The notes under the pieces were generated by a model. It did not search any database, was not told the DNA's origin, and saw only the letters and a program-made list of their open reading frames with translations. This document shows, piece by piece, positions 21,595 to 30,629 of a DNA stretch of 64,000 nt (the stretch's first letter is position 1; each line of letters starts with the position of its first letter). The stretch lies in the NCBI RefSeq assembly GCF_900289045.1, contig NZ_LT985188.1:1426001-1490000 (forward strand), written 5' to 3'. The stretch comes from Micropruina glycogenica (GTDB lineage: Bacteria > Actinomycetota > Actinomycetes > Propionibacteriales > Propionibacteriaceae). Made by a program: the position numbers and the translations under genes.

Positions 21595-22377
21595 TCACGC
21601 CGGCTCGCCCGGAGCGGCTCCCGTGGCACGTTCGGTGGCCAACGCCTGCTCCAAGATTGCCACGGCCGCCGCCTGGTCGATGACGGCGCGCTGGCGCTTG
21701 GCGTCTCGTCCGGCACTGCGTAGCCGTCGGCCGGCGTCCACGGTGGTCAGTCTTTCGTCGCTGAACCGCCAGCCGACTGCGGGGGTCGCCGCGATCAGTG
21801 GGGCCACCTGGGCGCGCACGTAGGCGGCCGCGGGTCCTTCGTCGCCGGCCAGGGTTCGGGGCAGGCCGACGATCACCTCGAAGGGTTCGTACTCGGTCAG
21901 TAGCTGCGGCAGTCGTCGGGCCGCCTGATGGGTCTGGACGGTCTCGACCGGGTAGGCCAGCGTGCCGTCCGGGTCGCAGGCGGCCACCCCGATGCGCGCC
22001 TTACCCCAGTCGAGCGCAAGCCGGACGCCCCGGCGAAACGTGGGCTGTTCGGGTTCCGGTTGAGAGATCCCGGCGTCCGCCGGGATGACGGCTGCAGGGT
22101 GAGCGGGAACGAGAACCGTCCCCGATTCCGGCTCACCCTGCGACTCGGAGATCCCGGCGTCCGCCGGGATGACGTGGGAAGACCGAGGCCCATCCGCAAG
22201 TTCGTGAGCCTGAAGCGGAGCGGGGGGCACCCCGTCAGGGTGTGGTCGGGCGACGGTCAACTCCCCGGCGGAGCTTGCGGAGCCGGGGAGGCTGACCGGG
22301 GCGGGACGGGGTGCCCCCCGCTCCGCGGCACCTGACTCGGGCGACGATTCCGCTGCCGAAGAGGCGTCCCCGCTCAA
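21595..22377 (-). CDS. ruvX: RuvX/YqgF Holliday-junction resolvase-like protein with repeat-derived N-terminus
   Basis: The RNase H-like fold covers residues 117-260 (LALDWGKARIGVAACD, VGLPRTLAGDEG, DERLTTVDAGRRL); this family acts in 16S rRNA 5'-end processing. The first ~115 residues are unlike any RuvX. They are encoded by one F2 repeat and two F1 palindromes, the latter giving VIPADAGIS twice (69-77 and 97-105). The frame is open across all repeats. The TTG at 22377 overlaps the alaS stop (TTGA). No ATG, GTG or TTG lies close to the conserved core, so the repeats are probably translated. Confidence 0.85.
   Translation of the reverse strand: MSGDASSAAESSPESGAAERGAPRPAPVSLPGSASSAGELTVARPHPDGVPPAPLQAHELADGPRSSHVIPADAGISESQGEPESGTVLVPAHPAAVIPADAGISQPEPEQPTFRRGVRLALDWGKARIGVAACDPDGTLAYPVETVQTHQAARRLPQLLTEYEPFEVIVGLPRTLAGDEGPAAAYVRAQVAPLIAATPAVGWRFSDERLTTVDAGRRLRSAGRDAKRQRAVIDQAAAVAILEQALATERATGAAPGEPA
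22064..22174. repeat. Two F1 palindromes and an F4-like hairpin inside ruvX
   Basis: F1 copies lie at 22064-22091 and 22148-22174, in the same orientation. Between them an 11-bp inverted repeat (GCAGGGTGAGC, 22094-22104, and its complement, 22131-22141) encloses an F4 core GAACCGTCCCC. All of it is inside the ruvX reading frame. Confidence 0.7.
22210..22327. repeat. F2 palindromic element, copy 2 (inside ruvX 5' region)
   Basis: The best-preserved F2 copy, about 115 bp. Its ends are GCGGAGCGGGGGGCACCCCG on the left and CGGGGTGCCCCCCGCTCCGC on the right, which pair almost perfectly. A second internal hairpin is CTCCCCGGCggagcttgcggaGCCGGGGAG. It encodes part of the RuvX N-terminal extension. 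Confidence 0.8.
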
Positions 22378-25025
22378 AGGGCGGCCACTGCCGTGCGAAT
22401 CGCGTTCAGCGCGGCCGCAGCCCCTGCGGCGTTGCTGCCGCCGCCTTGGGCGAAGTCGTCCTTGCCGCCGCCGCGTCCGCCGAGTTCGACCGCGCCGACA
22501 CCGACCAACTGGCCGGCCTTGGCGCCCTTGGCGCGCGCCGCCTCGTTGGTGGCCACCGCGAGCACCGGCTTGTCGCCGCCGCCCACCAGCGCCACCACTG
22601 CCGGCTCGCCACCCAGCGCTGAACGCACCTCGAGCGCCAGCGTCCGCAGATCACCGCCCGAGACTCCCGAAACCTGCTCGGCCACCAACCGGACGCCGCC
22701 CGCATCGGTCACCTTCGCCGCCAGACCACCCGCGCCCGCCAGCAGTTCTTTGCTGCGGTACTGCTCGATCTGCTTCTCGGCCGCCTTCAGCTGGGCCAGC
22801 AGCTTCTCGACCCGGTCGGGCAGTTGCTCGGGCTGGGTCTTGAGGGTGTCGGCCAGCCCCGCCACCAGCGCCCGCTCGGCCGCGAACTTTGCGAACGCGT
22901 CGGCGCTCACCAAGGCCTCGACCCGGCGGATGCCCGAGCCGACCGACTGCTCGCCCAGCAGATTGACCAGCCCGATCTGCGCGGTGCTGCGCACGTGGGT
23001 GCCGCCGCAGAGTTCACGCGACCACGGCCCGGCCAGCTCGACCATGCGCACCACGTTGCCGTACTTCTCGCCGAACATGGCCTGCGCGCCCAGCGCCTTG
23101 GCCTCGTCCAGCGGCAGCTCACGATCGGTGACCGCGAAGTCGTCGCGAATGGCCGCGTTCACGATGCCTTCGAGTTCGCTGCGCATCGCCGGCGACAGCG
23201 CCTGGCTGGCGTTGAAGTCGAACCGCAGGTAGCCGGGCTTGTTGTACGAACCCGCCTGGTGGGTGCCCTGGCCGAGCATCTGCCGCAGGGCCGCGTTCAC
23301 GATGTGGGTCGACGTGTGCGCCTGACTCGCTGCGAACCGTCCGGGCGCGTCCACCTGGGCGATGACCGACTGGCCAGGAGTCAGTTCGCCCTCGTTGACC
23401 AGCACCTTGTGCACCACCAGGCCCTGAATGGGCCGCTGCACGTCGAGCACGTCCAGTTCGAGACCGTTGGCGGTGATGACGCCCTGGTCGGCGTCCTGCC
23501 CGCCGGCTTCGGCGTAGAACGGGGTCTCGTCGAGCACCACCTCGACCACGTCACCGGGACGGGCGACGTCGACCAGCCGCCCGTCGGCGACGATGCCGCG
23601 CACCGGCGACTCGACGGTCAGCTCGGTGAAGCCCAGAAACGGCGTCTCGCCGGACGACCGCAGCGTGCGGTACGCCTCGACGTTGACCGCACCGCCTTTC
23701 TTGGCGCGGGCGTCGGCCTTGGCCCGGTCTTTCTGCTCTTGCATCAGGGTGCGGAACTGCTGCTGGTCGACCTCAAGCCCCGCCTCGGACGCCATCTCGA
23801 GCGTCAGGTCGATGGGGAACCCGTAGGTGTCGTGCAACTGAAAGGCCTTGTCGCCGGCCAGCACCGAGCTGTTCTCACGCTGGGCCGCCGCGACCGCGAC
23901 GTCGAAGATCTGGGTGCCTGAGGCGAGCGTGCGGCGGAAGGCGTCCTCTTCGCCGTAGGCCGACTGCGACACGCGCTGCCACTGCGCCGCGACCTCGGGG
24001 TACGACACCTCCATCAGGCCCTTGCTGATCGGCAGCAGGGTGGGCAACACCGGGTCGTGCACGCCGAGCAGCCGCATCGAGCGAATCGAGCGGCGCAGCA
24101 GCCGGCGCAGCACGTAGCCGCGGGCCTCGTTGCCGGGGGTGACGCCGTCGGTCATCAGCATCAGCGCCGAACGCACGTGGTCGCCGACCACGCGCAGCCT
24201 GATGTCGTCTTGCTGGTCGCGGCCGTAGCGGGTGCCCGCCATCTCGGCCGCGGCGGTGATCACCGGAAAGATCTCGTCGATCTCGTACATGTTGGACACG
24301 TCTTGCAGCAGCAGCGCGGTGCGCTCCAGGCCCATGCCGGTGTCAATGTTCTTGCTCGGTAGCGGGCCCAGAACGTCGAAGTCGTCCTTGGCGCGCACGG
24401 CCGACAGTTCCTCGGTCTGAAACACCAGGTTCCAGATCTCGAGAAAGCGGTCTTCGTCGACGATCGGGCCGCCGTCGGGGCCGAACGCCGGGCCGCGGTC
24501 GATGTAGATCTCGGAGCACGGCCCGCCGGGGCCGGGAATGCCCATGTGCCAGTAGTTGTCTTTGAGCCCGCGCCGCTGGATGCGCTCGTCGGGCACGCCC
24601 ACCCCGCGCCAGAGCGCCGCCGCCTCGTCGTCATCGAGGTAGACCGTCACCCAGACCTTGTCGGGGTCGAAGCCGTAGTTGCCGTCGGCCTGGCTGCCGG
24701 TGACCAGCTCCCAGGCGTACTCGATGGCGCCGGCCTTGAAGTAGTCGCCGAAGGCGAAGTTGCCGTTCATCTGAAAGAACGTGCCGTGCCGGGTGGTCTT
24801 GCCGACCTCTTCGATGTCGAGGGTGCGCACGCACTTCTGCACGCTCACGGCGCGTTTGAACGGCGGGTCTTCGGCGCCGGTGAAGTACGGCTTGAAGGGC
24901 ACCATGCCGGCGTTGACGAACAGCAGGGTGGGGTCGTTGTAGACCAGGGGCGCCGACGGCACCTCGGTGTGGCCGTTGCGCGTGAAGAAATCGAGGTAGC
25001 GACGCCGGACGTCGGCGGTTTTCAT
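22374..25025 (-). CDS. alaS: Alanyl-tRNA synthetase
   Basis: Charges tRNA-Ala and edits Ser/Gly. The catalytic domain starts RRRYLDFFTRNGHTEVPS with LLFVNAGMVPFKPYF. The editing domain has the zinc motifs HTSTH and CGGTH, and an oligomerising C-terminal domain ends the protein. 883 residues, the usual size. It heads the alaS-ruvX-mltG-aro run; about 47 bases separate it from the upstream small membrane protein. Confidence 0.98.
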   Translation of the reverse strand: MKTADVRRRYLDFFTRNGHTEVPSAPLVYNDPTLLFVNAGMVPFKPYFTGAEDPPFKRAVSVQKCVRTLDIEEVGKTTRHGTFFQMNGNFAFGDYFKAGAIEYAWELVTGSQADGNYGFDPDKVWVTVYLDDDEAAALWRGVGVPDERIQRRGLKDNYWHMGIPGPGGPCSEIYIDRGPAFGPDGGPIVDEDRFLEIWNLVFQTEELSAVRAKDDFDVLGPLPSKNIDTGMGLERTALLLQDVSNMYEIDEIFPVITAAAEMAGTRYGRDQQDDIRLRVVGDHVRSALMLMTDGVTPGNEARGYVLRRLLRRSIRSMRLLGVHDPVLPTLLPISKGLMEVSYPEVAAQWQRVSQSAYGEEDAFRRTLASGTQIFDVAVAAAQRENSSVLAGDKAFQLHDTYGFPIDLTLEMASEAGLEVDQQQFRTLMQEQKDRAKADARAKKGGAVNVEAYRTLRSSGETPFLGFTELTVESPVRGIVADGRLVDVARPGDVVEVVLDETPFYAEAGGQDADQGVITANGLELDVLDVQRPIQGLVVHKVLVNEGELTPGQSVIAQVDAPGRFAASQAHTSTHIVNAALRQMLGQGTHQAGSYNKPGYLRFDFNASQALSPAMRSELEGIVNAAIRDDFAVTDRELPLDEAKALGAQAMFGEKYGNVVRMVELAGPWSRELCGGTHVRSTAQIGLVNLLGEQSVGSGIRRVEALVSADAFAKFAAERALVAGLADTLKTQPEQLPDRVEKLLAQLKAAEKQIEQYRSKELLAGAGGLAAKVTDAGGVRLVAEQVSGVSGGDLRTLALEVRSALGGEPAVVALVGGGDKPVLAVATNEAARAKGAKAGQLVGVGAVELGGRGGGKDDFAQGGGSNAAGAAAALNAIRTAVAAL

Positions 25026-25072
25026 GATGTGGTTGTCCGATCGAAAGGTGCCGGCGCGCGCCGGCGGGTTGG

Positions 25073-25333
25073 TCAGGTGCGGGAGCTCTCCTGAACGCCG
25101 AGGTTTTCGGCGTCCAGGCTCAGAGCCTCACGCAGTTCGGCTTCGCGCTCGTCCATGGCGTTGGTCATGGTGTCGATGAAGTCGGTCACCCAGTTTTGCG
25201 CGCTCTTGGCGGTTTTCTCGACCTGCTCGGTGACGCCCTTGGGCGTGAAGCGCTCGTAGAGTTCGCGGCCCTTGATGACCAGAACAGCGGTGACGCCGAC
25301 GCCGACCGCGAACCAAAACAGTCGGCGGCCCAT
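25073..25333 (-). CDS. Small membrane-anchored protein (DUF6167-like)
   Basis: 86 residues. An N-terminal hydrophobic helix (LFWFAVGVGVTAVLVI, residues 5-20) is followed by an amphipathic region (FTPKGVTEQVEKTAKSAQNW) and an acidic tail. Actinobacteria carry a protein of this type between the DUF948 gene and alaS; its role is unknown. The ATG overlaps the DUF948 stop by one base, so the two are coupled. Confidence 0.75.
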   Translation of the reverse strand: MGRRLFWFAVGVGVTAVLVIKGRELYERFTPKGVTEQVEKTAKSAQNWVTDFIDTMTNAMDEREAELREALSLDAENLGVQESSRT

Positions 25334-25713
25334 CAGCTCTTCGCCTTTCGCGTGCCCTTGATCGCCTGCCGCACGCCGTGGGTGAACGCGGCGGTCTTGA
25401 CCAGCGGGCCGCCCAGGGTGGCGGTGAACAGCGTCGACAGCTGCGAGGCGTTCTCGCTGACCACGACAGCGTTGCGGCTGACCTTCGAGACGTCTTCTGT
25501 GACCACGCTGAGCTTGCCGAGCTCGTCGTTGGTGGCCGTGACGGTGCCCTTGAGCTCGTGCAGAATCGGCACCGAGCTGTGGCCGATGTCGCGCACGGCC
25601 AGGCGCAGTTCTTCGAGCACCCGGCCCAGTTTCAGCAATGGAACCGCGCAGAAGGCCACCAGAGCCACAGCTGCGATGGCTGCGATCAGGCCGGCGATCT
25701 CTCCAACGGACAT
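25333..25713 (-). CDS. DUF948 membrane protein
   Basis: 126 residues with one N-terminal membrane helix (IAGLIAAIAAVALVAFCAVPLL) and a long helical region rich in heptad-like repeats (ELKGTVTATNDELGKLSVVTEDVSKV), typical of DUF948 proteins. Location just upstream of alaS is conserved in actinobacteria. Function is not established; a cell-envelope or division-associated role would be a guess. Confidence 0.8.
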   Translation of the reverse strand: MSVGEIAGLIAAIAAVALVAFCAVPLLKLGRVLEELRLAVRDIGHSSVPILHELKGTVTATNDELGKLSVVTEDVSKVSRNAVVVSENASQLSTLFTATLGGPLVKTAAFTHGVRQAIKGTRKAKS

Positions 25714-25777
25714 GGTGGTTCCTTCACGTTGTTGACGGGTGCTCCACGCAGCCTAACGCACGTGCCGCCACGGCATT

Positions 25778-25796
25778 CCACCCGGACGGCGGGTGG
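25778..25796 (-). terminator. GC hairpin after the photolyase gene
   Basis: CCACCCG-gacgg-CGGGTGG, a 7-bp stem starting two bases past the photolyase stop on the minus strand. There is no T tract, so it is a weak or GC-type terminator candidate. Confidence 0.45.
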
Positions 25797-25797
25797 C

Positions 25798-27159
25798 TCA
25801 GCCGGCCTTGGCGGCCGCCAGCCGGTCGAGGGCCTCGCGGCGCTGTTCGGCGTGGTCGACGATGCGCTGCGGGTAGTCGTGGGCGTAGCCGTCCGGTTGC
25901 TGCCAGGGTTCGTGGGCGTCGGCACCGTCCAGATGCCGCAGTTCGGGCACCCAGCGGCGCACGTAGCTACCGTCGGGGTCGAACTTCTGGCCCTGGGTGA
26001 CGGGGTTGAACACCCTGAAGTAGGGCGCGGCGTCGGTGCCGGTGCCGGCCACCCACTGCCAGCCGTGGTTGTTGGACGCAAGGTCGCCGTCGATCAGGTG
26101 GTTCAAGAAGTGTTTGGCACCGGCCGGCCACCACACGTGAAGGTCTTTGGCAAGAAAGCTGGCGGTGACCATGCGCACTCGGTTGTGCATCCAGCCCATG
26201 GCCAGCAGTTGGCGCAAACCCGCGTCGACGAACGGGTAGCCCGTGCGACCCTGCCGCCAGGCCTCGATCAGGTCGGGGTCGTCGTCGTAGGCCATCGCTC
26301 CGAGGTCGCCGCGCAGGTCGTGCCACAACGAGTCGGGGTTGTGGTGCAGCACGTCGGCGTAGAACTCGCGCCAGGCCAGCTCGGTGCCGTAGCGGTCGGC
26401 GCCCTTGGCGCTTCGGCCGACGAGATCGGCCAGCAGCGTGCGCGGGTGCACCACACCGAACTTCAGGTAGGGCGAGAGCCTTGACGTGCCGTCGCGGTCC
26501 GGACGGTCGCGGTCGGCGGCGTAGTGGGCTAGACCGTCGTCCAGAAAGTCGTGCCAGCGCTGCATCGCAGCCTGCTCCCCCGGTTCGGGCAGGTCGGGCA
26601 GTCCGTCGGCGGTGGCGGCGTCGTCGAGGGTGGCCCAGGCGGTGTCGTCCGACTCGGCGTGAGCGAAGGTGAGGCCCTTGGGTTCGAGGGACGGCCCGCG
26701 CCAGCCGTGCTCGCGCCAGGCCCGTGAGAACGGTGTGAAGACGCGGTAGGGGTCGCCTTGGGCGTTGCGTACACGGCCGGGGGTGACGGCGTAGGGACTG
26801 CCGGTTTCGACCCAGCCGACACCGTCGTTGGCCAGCGCTGCTCGCACGCGGGCGTCGCGGGCGGCGCCGTCGGGTTCGGTCTCGGTGCTCACATGGACGG
26901 ACGTGGCCCCGACTTCTTTCGCCAGCGCAGCAATGATGTGTTCGGGCTTGCCGTGGCGCAGGCACAGCCGTCCGTCGTAGCTGTCGTCGAGCGCGCGCAG
27001 GGTTCTGGCCAGCCAGGCCTGCCGCACCGGCCCCGCCGAGTCGTAGATGGCCGGGTCGAGCAAGAACACCGGCAGCACCTCGCCGTCGGCGTGCGCGGCG
27101 GCCAAGGCCGGATGGTCGGCCCGGCGCAGGTCACGGCGCAGCCACAGAATACTGGTCAT
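25798..27159 (-). CDS. phr: Deoxyribodipyrimidine photolyase (class I)
   Basis: Light-driven repair of cyclobutane pyrimidine dimers with FADH2 and an antenna cofactor. It opens with LWLRRDLRRADHPAL. The FAD domain shows TSRLSPYLKFGVVHPRTL, WREFYADVL, MGWMHNRVRM, FLAKDLHVWW and the late GWQWVAGTGTDAAPYFRVFNP. The Trp-rich electron path is present. 453 residues. It stands as a single gene. Confidence 0.95.
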   Translation of the reverse strand: MTSILWLRRDLRRADHPALAAAHADGEVLPVFLLDPAIYDSAGPVRQAWLARTLRALDDSYDGRLCLRHGKPEHIIAALAKEVGATSVHVSTETEPDGAARDARVRAALANDGVGWVETGSPYAVTPGRVRNAQGDPYRVFTPFSRAWREHGWRGPSLEPKGLTFAHAESDDTAWATLDDAATADGLPDLPEPGEQAAMQRWHDFLDDGLAHYAADRDRPDRDGTSRLSPYLKFGVVHPRTLLADLVGRSAKGADRYGTELAWREFYADVLHHNPDSLWHDLRGDLGAMAYDDDPDLIEAWRQGRTGYPFVDAGLRQLLAMGWMHNRVRMVTASFLAKDLHVWWPAGAKHFLNHLIDGDLASNNHGWQWVAGTGTDAAPYFRVFNPVTQGQKFDPDGSYVRRWVPELRHLDGADAHEPWQQPDGYAHDYPQRIVDHAEQRREALDRLAAAKAG

Positions 27160-27449
27160 GCACCCGATCGTGGCATGCCGAGCCTCGGGTCCGAACCCCC
27201 CGCAAGGTGTGATCCGGATCAGGGGACGGTTCTACCTCTGGCTCAGGGGACGGTTCTACTTCTGGTTCAGGGGACGGTTCTCGTTTGGTTCAGGGGACGG
27301 TTCTTGCTCTGGGTCAGGGAACGGTTCTCTTGATCCGGATCTGAAATGAGCCAGATGTAGAACCGTCCCCTTTCCGGCTCATCCGCCGACACCCGACCTG
27401 ACGCGGCTGGAGCTTGAAGACAACGCCACCGACCCGAAAGGCTGGGCAC
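27160..27449. repeat. F4 tandem repeats (GGGGACGGTTCT) before the GH4 gene
   Basis: Five units of about 24 bp start at 27219, 27243, 27267, 27290 and 27314, each beginning TCAGGGGACGGTTCT (one has GGGAACGG). The palindrome GATCCGGATC occurs on each side (27211-27220 and 27332-27341). An inverted unit follows (GAACCGTCCCC, about 27360-27370). The same motif recurs at 59278-59345. The GH4 promoter must lie in or after this array. Confidence 0.75.
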
Positions 27450-28766
27450 GTGAAGCTCACCATCGTCGGCGGCGGCGGATTTCGGGTGCCGCTGGTGCAC
27501 GCCGCACTGCTGGCCGACGACCTGATCGACGAGGTCGTGCTCTTCGACACCGACCCCGACCGGCTGGCCGTGATCGACCGGGTGCTGACCGCCCAGAGCC
27601 GACCTGACACCGAACTGCGCCACCGCACGTCCACCGACCCTGCCGAGGCCTTGGCCGGCGCCGACTTCGTGTTCTCGGCCATGCGAACCGGCGGCACCGC
27701 CGGCCGCGTGCTCGACGAGCGCATCGCCGCCCAGCACGGCGTGATCGGGCAAGAGACGATGGGCGCGGGGGGCATCAGCTACGCGCTGCGCAGCATTCCG
27801 GCGTCGCTGCGCCTGGCCCGCACCGTCGCCGAGGTGGCCCCCGGTGCCTGGTTGATCAACTTCACCAACCCGGCCGGCATGGTCACCGAAGCCCTGTCAG
27901 CGGTGCACCCGCGGGTGGTCGGCATCTGCGACTCCCCCATCGCCCTGGCCCGGCGCGCCATCGACGCCCTGGCCCTCGATCCCGCCCGCACCCAGATCGA
28001 CTACGTCGGGCTGAACCACCTGGGCTGGCTCACCGGCCTGCAGCACGAGGGCGTCGACCGGCTGCCCGAACTGATCGCCGACCCCGCGAGGCTGGCGTCG
28101 ATCGAAGAGGGACGGCTGTTCGGCGCCGAGTTGATCGGCGATCTGGGTGCCCTGCCCAACGAGTACCTGCACTGGTTCTACTATCGGCGCGAGGCACTGG
28201 CGGCCGGCGGATCGGGACGCGGAGCGTTTCTGGCCGAGCAGCAGGCCCGCTTCTACTCCTGCTGCCCCGCCGACCCGTCCTCGGCCCTGGACGCGTGGAA
28301 CGCCACCCGGCTGGAGCGCGAACAGACCTACGGCGCCGCCAATCGGGCGGCGGCCGGCGGGTTCGAGCGGGCCGAAACCGATCTCGTCAGCGGCGGGTAC
28401 GAAGGGGTCGCACTCGCGATCATGCGAGCCATCGCGCGCGACGAGCCGTCCACCCTGGTTCTCAACACGCCCAACGCCGCGCGGCTCGCTGAACTGCCCG
28501 ACGACGCGGTGATCGAGGCCCCCTGCCGCGTGGACGGCTCGGGCGTGCAACCGTTGCCCCAGTCACCGCTGCCCGCCCACGCCCGCGGGCTGATGACCAC
28601 CGTGAAGCAGGTCGAACGGTGGACGATCGAGGCCGCCACCACCGGCTCTGCGGCCGCTGCCCGGCTGGCGCTGACGCACCACCCGCTGGTCGACTCGGCG
28701 GCGGTCGCTTCGGCCCTGCTGGCCGACTACCGGGCCGCGTTCGGCGAACTCGATTACCTGCGCTGA
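27450..28766 (+). CDS. Glycoside hydrolase family 4 (6-phospho-beta-glucosidase type)
   Basis: NAD- and metal-dependent glycosidase that cleaves phosphorylated beta-glucosides in the cytoplasm. The Rossmann start is KLTIVGGGGFRVPLV. NPAGM (140-144) and the metal-site Cys160 (GICDSP) and His190 (GLNHLGW) fit GH4; the GLNHLGW motif points to the 6-phospho-beta-glucosidase branch. The GTG at 27450 has GAAAGG 8 bases upstream and gives 438 residues; an earlier ATG would add 12 non-conserved residues. No PTS or regulator gene is adjacent, so the sugar source is open. Confidence 0.9.
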   Translation: MKLTIVGGGGFRVPLVHAALLADDLIDEVVLFDTDPDRLAVIDRVLTAQSRPDTELRHRTSTDPAEALAGADFVFSAMRTGGTAGRVLDERIAAQHGVIGQETMGAGGISYALRSIPASLRLARTVAEVAPGAWLINFTNPAGMVTEALSAVHPRVVGICDSPIALARRAIDALALDPARTQIDYVGLNHLGWLTGLQHEGVDRLPELIADPARLASIEEGRLFGAELIGDLGALPNEYLHWFYYRREALAAGGSGRGAFLAEQQARFYSCCPADPSSALDAWNATRLEREQTYGAANRAAAGGFERAETDLVSGGYEGVALAIMRAIARDEPSTLVLNTPNAARLAELPDDAVIEAPCRVDGSGVQPLPQSPLPAHARGLMTTVKQVERWTIEAATTGSAAAARLALTHHPLVDSAAVASALLADYRAAFGELDYLR

Positions 28767-28850
28767 CCGAAGCAGTACCGCGTCCGAGCAGGGCGTCGAG
28801 GCGCCGGGTGTCCACGCACGACCGTCGGCCGGCATTCTCGCCAATGACTC

Positions 28851-29939
28851 TTACGCGGCCACTGTCACCTTCGCCGCCCCCAGCCGCTCACCGGCGACCC
28901 GCAACGCGTCGATGGGCGCCTCGCCATCGCCTCCCCAATCGACCTCGATGCCGGCTTTCGAGCGCTTCCAGGTGCCTACCGCTCGGCCGCCCACGAGCAC
29001 CAGGCCGACGCCCTTGGTGGCGGCCGGACGCAGCGCCGGCGGCACGATCGACTCATCGGCGGTCCCCGCGCCGACCACCCATTGGTCGTAGCCGGGCAGC
29101 AGCAGCGTCCTCGGGTCCGTGGCCGTCGCTCGCAGCTCGTCCAGGTGTTCGCTACCCACCAGGGCGGGCCGACCGTCGACGTGCACCTCGGTCAACTGTG
29201 GACGCACCTGGTCGAGCCACCCGTCGATGCGCCGCCGGCCACCGCTCAGGCCCCCGCCCAGCCAGTACTGCAGGTGCGCCGCCGTGGCCGGACCGTAGCC
29301 GTCGAGGTAGGCGAGCACGGCCCGCGGGCCCGCCTCGCGCAAGGGCATCAGCCCCGGCCAGTGCGGGTTCGACGCCAGAGCCTGAAAGGTGACCACCCGG
29401 TCGACGGACGGCCCGAAGCACAGGTCGCCCTGCCACATGAAGGGCTTCAGCAGAGTCCAGTTCTCACCGGTGAACTCGGGTTCGAGATGCGCGAACCGGG
29501 GCTCAGCGGCGACCGCCTCGGCCAGCTCGGCCCAGGTCGCCGGGCTGCACGCCCGCTCGCGCACGACGGCTCGCAACGCGGGCCAGTCGTCCGGCTGAAG
29601 TCGGTAGTGAGTGCGCCAGCTCGTCAGTTCCCACTGCCGGCCGGCGCAGCGCACGGCCAGGTGAACGGCCGCCTGCTCCGGGGTCATCAGATGCGTGGCA
29701 CCCCGAAAGCTGAATGTCTTGATCAGCCGTCCGTCGGCGAGGGCGGCCGCGACCATTCCCGCGCCGGGGTCGGGTTCGAGCCGTACCCGAATCGACAGCT
29801 CGGGGTCGCCCGAACCGGTCGGCGTGGCCGGCACGGCGATCAGCCGCTCGACGACCTGATCGACGCGGTCGGCGCGGGCACCGGTCAGAAAGTGCCGTTG
29901 CAGCCGCCATGCGAGTGCCTGGTCGGCGCTGATCCTCAT
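28851..29939 (-). CDS. Winged-helix DNA-binding domain protein (HTH_42, AlkZ/YcaQ-like)
   Basis: 362 residues of the HTH_42 family, whose characterised members include DNA glycosylases that unhook crosslinks. Seen are RISADQALAWRLQRHFL, TFSFRGATHLMTPEQAAV, MWQGDLCFGPSVDRVVTF and LLPGYDQWVVG. The catalytic Gln-x-Gln/Asp motif of AlkZ is not evident, so a glycosylase role is not proven. Its start overlaps the stop of the VOC gene by 4 bases. Confidence 0.85.
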   Translation of the reverse strand: MRISADQALAWRLQRHFLTGARADRVDQVVERLIAVPATPTGSGDPELSIRVRLEPDPGAGMVAAALADGRLIKTFSFRGATHLMTPEQAAVHLAVRCAGRQWELTSWRTHYRLQPDDWPALRAVVRERACSPATWAELAEAVAAEPRFAHLEPEFTGENWTLLKPFMWQGDLCFGPSVDRVVTFQALASNPHWPGLMPLREAGPRAVLAYLDGYGPATAAHLQYWLGGGLSGGRRRIDGWLDQVRPQLTEVHVDGRPALVGSEHLDELRATATDPRTLLLPGYDQWVVGAGTADESIVPPALRPAATKGVGLVLVGGRAVGTWKRSKAGIEVDWGGDGEAPIDALRVAGERLGAAKVTVAA

Positions 29940-30328
29940 GACGGCTGCGCCGCCTCGTCCAATGAGCGCAGCATGCAGAACTCGTTGCCTTCCGGATCGG
30001 CGAGCACCACCCAGCCGCCACCGTCCGACCTGCGAAGGTCCGCCACCTGGGTGGCGCCCAACGCCAGCACGCGCTCGACCTCTGCGTCGCGGCTGCCCGC
30101 GCGCGGCCGCAGGTCGAAGTGCAGCCGGTTCTTCACCGCCTTGGGCTCGGGCACCTCGATGAACAGCACCGAATGCCCGGTGTCAGCATCGAGGATCAGG
30201 CACTCCTCATGACCTGGCTCGTTGGGGTCGTCGGGCACCATCGAATAACCCAGCACCCCACGCCAGAACTCCGACAACTCATAAGCGTTGGCGCAGTCGA
30301 CCGAGGTGTGTGACACGAAGCTCGTCAT
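29936..30328 (-). CDS. VOC family protein
   Basis: 130-residue single vicinal-oxygen-chelate domain (glyoxalase/bleomycin-resistance fold): DCANAYELSEFWRGVLGY at the start and GGWVVLADPEGNEFCML at the end. The ATG at 30328 fits the family start; the frame continues upstream without similarity. The substrate is unknown. Coupled to the HTH_42 gene. Confidence 0.88.
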   Translation of the reverse strand: MTSFVSHTSVDCANAYELSEFWRGVLGYSMVPDDPNEPGHEECLILDADTGHSVLFIEVPEPKAVKNRLHFDLRPRAGSRDAEVERVLALGATQVADLRRSDGGGWVVLADPEGNEFCMLRSLDEAAQPS

Positions 30329-30629
30329 GGGGTCATCAAACCCACCGATGGTCGCGCCGTCGAGACCCGAACCCAACCGGGACCTGCAAGGGAAGGCTCG
30401 AAGGAAACATCGATCATCGGTGGTCGGGCTCGTCGAGACCCGTCGTGGCAAGGGGTTTCGACACGCTCAACCAGCGGGATCAGTGTTCGCCCAATGGGGT
30501 GGCGAGCTCAAGCCTCGACGAATATCGACCGCAGATCGCGACACTCAAGCGGAGCGTCAACAGACGCAACCGAGGCGATGGATCACACACGCCGTGGGGA
30601 CGAGGTCGCCGAGCAGCCCAACGACTGAA
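30329..30629. other. Gap with one F5 repeat unit
   Basis: Apart from an F5 unit near 30456-30481 (GGTTTCGACACGCTCAACCAG) and a related CTCGTCGAGACCCG just before it, I see no gene, terminator or promoter worth calling in this 301-bp stretch. It presumably carries the VOC promoter. Confidence 0.5.
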
